A stretch of DNA of 64,000 nt, taken from an uncultured Aquimarina sp. (lineage in GTDB: Bacteria; Bacteroidota; Bacteroidia; Flavobacteriales; Flavobacteriaceae). The notes under the pieces are model-generated. The model made no database searches, was not told the DNA's origin, and saw only the letters and a program-made list of their open reading frames with translations. Both the position numbers and the translations under genes were made by a program. Positions 61,764 through 64,000 of this stretch are shown here, piece after piece. The stretch's first letter is position 1. Each line of letters begins with the position of its first letter. The stretch lies in NCBI RefSeq assembly GCF_947492965.1, contig NZ_CANLOZ010000002.1, forward strand, positions 248,001 through 312,000, given 5' to 3'.

Positions 61764-62412
61764 ATTTTACGTATTCATCATCTGTTGCTTTTGTGTAAGC
61801 TGTAAACAAGAAGAATGGAAGTCTAGTAGAGTAGAGGTGTTGCCCTATTATCAAGATGCTAGTTTTACGCCAAATTGGTTAACACCAAATGCTAAAGAAT
61901 TAGAAGGTTTTCATAAGATACCTAACTTTTCTTTAGTGAATCAACTAGGTGAAAAAGTAACTGATGAAACATTTAAGGATAAGATTTATGTTACTGATTT
62001 TTTCTTTACCAGTTGTCCAGGAATTTGTCCTAAAATGACTACCAACATGTTAGTATTACAAAAAGAATTCGAAAATGATGAAGAAGTTTTGTTGTTATCA
62101 CATTCGGTAACACCTGAAAGAGATTCTATAAATGTTCTTAAAGATTATGCAGATGCCAAAGGTGTGATGAATGATAAATGGCATCTGGTAACAGGTAAAA
62201 GAGATGATATTTATAATCTAGGTAGGAACTATTATTTTGTAGAAGAAGATTTAGGAGAAACCAAAGCAAATGATGATTTTCTGCATACAGAGAATTTTGT
62301 ATTAGTAGATAAAAACAAACATATAAGAGGTATTTATAATGGATTGAATAAGACTTCAATTAAGCAACTTATCGCAGATATTCATACCTTAAAATCTGAA
62401 AAATATTTTTAA
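61738..62412 (+). CDS. SCO1/SenC-family copper chaperone lipoprotein
   Basis: 224 residues from ATG 61738; an alternative ATG at 61726 adds four residues. Lipobox CCFCVSC; thioredoxin-like fold with the copper site CPGIC in FTSCPGICPKMTTNM and the ligand His in DFLHTENFVL. SCO proteins insert copper into the CuA centre of cytochrome oxidase or act as thiol reductases. Last gene of the EF-hand operon, overlapping the MORN-like gene. Confidence 0.92.
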   Translation: MKLFNIKNRFYVFIICCFCVSCKQEEWKSSRVEVLPYYQDASFTPNWLTPNAKELEGFHKIPNFSLVNQLGEKVTDETFKDKIYVTDFFFTSCPGICPKMTTNMLVLQKEFENDEEVLLLSHSVTPERDSINVLKDYADAKGVMNDKWHLVTGKRDDIYNLGRNYYFVEEDLGETKANDDFLHTENFVLVDKNKHIRGIYNGLNKTSIKQLIADIHTLKSEKYF

Positions 62413-62484
62413 AATAGAAACTACCCCAGAACTTTAGAAACGTACCACATGGTTGTTTTTTGTATCTATAGATAGATTGTGTTC

Positions 62485-62518
62485 AAATTCCCGGTAACTG
62501 GAGAGTTACTGGGGATTT
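62485..62518 (+). terminator. Terminator of the SCO1 operon
   Basis: A 15-bp stem (AAATTCCCGGTAACT with AGTTACTGGGGATTT, two G-U pairs) around GGAG, followed by GTTTTTAT. Confidence 0.9.
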
Positions 62519-62541
62519 GTTTTTATTCTAGAACCAAAAAA

Positions 62542-62570
62542 AAGGCTGAATTTCATAAAAATCCAGCCTT
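62542..62570 (-). terminator. Terminator of the minus-strand DUF5777/thioesterase-like genes
   Basis: AAGGCTG and CAGCCTT; a run of A precedes it on the plus strand, giving a T run on the minus strand. Confidence 0.75.
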
Positions 62571-62657
62571 CATAAACAACCAATTATCTAACATAAACCA
62601 TTTATCATAGCAATTTTATCCCCTGTTTCTATAGTAATTAGTTCTGTTGAAAATTGA

Positions 62658-63059
62658 TTAATAACTGACATTGATAATTTTATTTTTGTTCATCATTGCA
62701 TTATCAAAATCAAGAAAATGTGTATTTGCCATAACACATAATTCATTATTCGAATTAAAAAATCGACTTTTCATTTCTATTTTTTTCAAGTTTTTATCCG
62801 AACAAATAAGCTCTAAGTTGATACAAAATTCTTGTAAAAACATTAGTGGCTTAATTAAAACTAATGAGTTTAATGATGTCACTGGTGTATAATCTATTTT
62901 TTTTGAGGTTTTGTTTTTAAGACCATTTTCAAAAAGGAAAGTTTTAAATATTGATGCAACATATTTTTGATAGGCAGAGGTTTCCATTACCATAAAATCG
63001 TCAACATCTTCTCCTTTTACTTTGTACTCTTTTTTAAAAATTTTAGTTTGTAATAACAT
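62658..63059 (-). CDS. Hot-dog-fold thioesterase-like protein
   Basis: 133 residues. The pattern VKGEDVDDFMVMETSAYQKYVASIFKTFLFENGL, a middle LVLIKPLMFLQEFCINLELICSD, and IEMKSRFFNSNNELCVMANTHFLDFD resembles 4-hydroxybenzoyl-CoA/acyl-CoA thioesterases with one hot-dog domain, though the usual catalytic Asp/Glu motif is not clear. Probably co-transcribed with the DUF5777 gene 26 bp upstream. Confidence 0.55.
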   Translation of the reverse strand: MLLQTKIFKKEYKVKGEDVDDFMVMETSAYQKYVASIFKTFLFENGLKNKTSKKIDYTPVTSLNSLVLIKPLMFLQEFCINLELICSDKNLKKIEMKSRFFNSNNELCVMANTHFLDFDNAMMNKNKIINVSY

Positions 63060-63085
63060 AAATATCAGAGTTTTATTAGAAGCTG

Positions 63086-64000
63086 TTAAATACCAGAGTT
63101 TTTTATCTGCTTAAGTTTTTTCTTTTTCTTATTGCCCACTTGGAATGCTCTGGATATATTGAATCCTAAATGTATATCACCTTCGAAAAAATTATCCGTG
63201 GATTCCGTAATAAAGCTTTTTTCTATCATCGTTATAGAATTAGAAAGAATAATCTGGAAAACATGTCCACCTGTTTCGATATCCACACCAAATGCTAAAG
63301 AATTGGATGCGTCTATAGACTGTAGAGGATTCGCAGTATAATAGTATTCTCCGTTTATAGAAATTCTTTTAGTTATCTTGACTCTACTGCCTATCCCTAC
63401 TGCAAAAATTCCGTGTGGATCATCATTAATCGCTACTGAGTTTCTATGTACATAAGTAGGCGTGATTTGTAATGAAAAAGCAGGACTGAACTTTCGTGCT
63501 ATTAAAATTTGAGAAACATAAGATAATTTTTGGCTAAAAGTAGGTTCATCTTCAGGGTCAAAATCTTTTAATGTTCTGTAAGCAATACTAGAAAATATAG
63601 TAGCTGTGAAAGGAAAAGACTTTTTACCAGTACTTTGTTTTAAAAACTTATATTTTATAAATCCATCATACGTTTTATCAAAACTACTTCTTCCAACACC
63701 TAGCATTATATTATCAGTTAATCCATATTCGAATGCGAATCGAATATTGGATTGATCTAGTCCATATAATTCATCGGCCCCAAGATTAACTCTTCCAAAT
63801 CGATGAGATATCAAAAACTCTAGAGTTCCTTTTTTTCTATTCTCTACCGAATGACCATTTAAAATTCTGGTTCCTTTAAATGTAGCAGTGGTATAGTTTT
63901 TTGCTTCTGTAGTCTCTTCTTCTAAAATATCCATTAGATCTTGAGCGAATGCTTGGATATTAATGGCTAGCAAAAAGACAATAACTGTCAATTTTTTCAT
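63086..64000 (-). CDS. DUF5777-family beta-barrel protein
   Basis: 304 residues with a signal peptide (LTVIVFLLAINIQAFAQ); the ATG is the last codon of the window. NHSVENRKKGTLEFLISHRFGRVNLGADEL-like text (HSVENRKKGTLEFLISHRFG) and repeated amphipathic strands (NIMLGVGRSSFDKTYDGFIKYKFL, SINGEYYYTANPL) mark the DUF5777 family, probably an outer-membrane barrel. Function unknown; it faces the SCO1 operon. Confidence 0.88.
   Translation of the reverse strand: MKKLTVIVFLLAINIQAFAQDLMDILEEETTEAKNYTTATFKGTRILNGHSVENRKKGTLEFLISHRFGRVNLGADELYGLDQSNIRFAFEYGLTDNIMLGVGRSSFDKTYDGFIKYKFLKQSTGKKSFPFTATIFSSIAYRTLKDFDPEDEPTFSQKLSYVSQILIARKFSPAFSLQITPTYVHRNSVAINDDPHGIFAVGIGSRVKITKRISINGEYYYTANPLQSIDASNSLAFGVDIETGGHVFQIILSNSITMIEKSFITESTDNFFEGDIHLGFNISRAFQVGNKKKKKLKQIKNSGI

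Overview
This is an AT-rich, tRNA-free chromosomal window from a Bacteroidota bacterium, most likely a marine Flavobacteriaceae member (an Aquimarina-like genus would fit, but nothing here proves the genus). Grounds: exact or near matches to the Bacteroidota -7 promoter element TAnnTTTG, few Shine-Dalgarno sites, many lipoproteins, CarboxypepD_reg/TonB receptor architecture, head-GIN/DUF4097-type adhesin genes, DUF5777 and M57-type HEIGH metalloproteases.

Layout. (1) 1-1872: the 5' part of a secreted right-handed beta-helix lipoprotein gene on the minus strand. (2) 2.4-24.3 kb: an exopolysaccharide/capsule locus. It holds a GT4 glycosyltransferase, a CapK/phenylacetate-CoA-ligase-like enzyme, two paralogous PglC-type phosphoglycosyl transferases, a NeuD/PglD-like acetyltransferase, a DegT aminotransferase and a PglF/CapD-like dehydratase (together a UDP-2,4-diamino-trideoxyhexose route), Wza, Wzc and a CpsB-type phosphatase. 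Inside it lies a cassette whose parts match a Dlt system: a DltA-like amino-acid adenylating enzyme, a stand-alone carrier protein, an MBOAT and an SGNH protein, plus three GNAT/FemAB-like acyltransferases and an FAD/NAD(P)-binding protein. I read this as a candidate aminoacyl or acyl decoration pathway for the polysaccharide.

(3) 24.5-27.4 kb: an ECF sigma factor / anti-sigma operon with two repeat-built beta-solenoid surface proteins. (4) 27.7-32 kb: lon, a 700-bp gap with palindromic repeats and a possible small RNA, and an RlmI-type methyltransferase. (5) 32-41.9 kb: secreted M57-type metalloproteases, OmpA, M23/LysM, a histidine kinase remnant lacking its phospho-acceptor His but with an intact receiver, and a second ECF sigma / membrane protein pair. 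(6) 42-52.7 kb: small membrane and stress proteins, an ArsR/AHSA1 pair, a membrane-anchored GH113-like protein, a His/Cys-rich protein plus TonB receptor (probable metal uptake), a membrane-tethered OmpR-type regulator, an FKBP-YceI fusion, a helicase and rlmF. (7) 52.7-64 kb: a third HEIGH protease behind an elaborate upstream region, a LytS/LytTR pair, and an EF-hand / YHYH / MORN-like / SCO1 operon facing a DUF5777 gene.

The two most unusual non-coding signals are a recurring palindrome TTACGGTnnnGCCGTAA set about 50 bp ahead of -7-like elements upstream of four secreted-protein genes, and four GTTRAAAT repeats spaced 21-22-22 bp upstream of the third metalloprotease, the spacing known for LytTR-type regulators. 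No CRISPR array, rRNA, tRNA or intact insertion sequence was seen.
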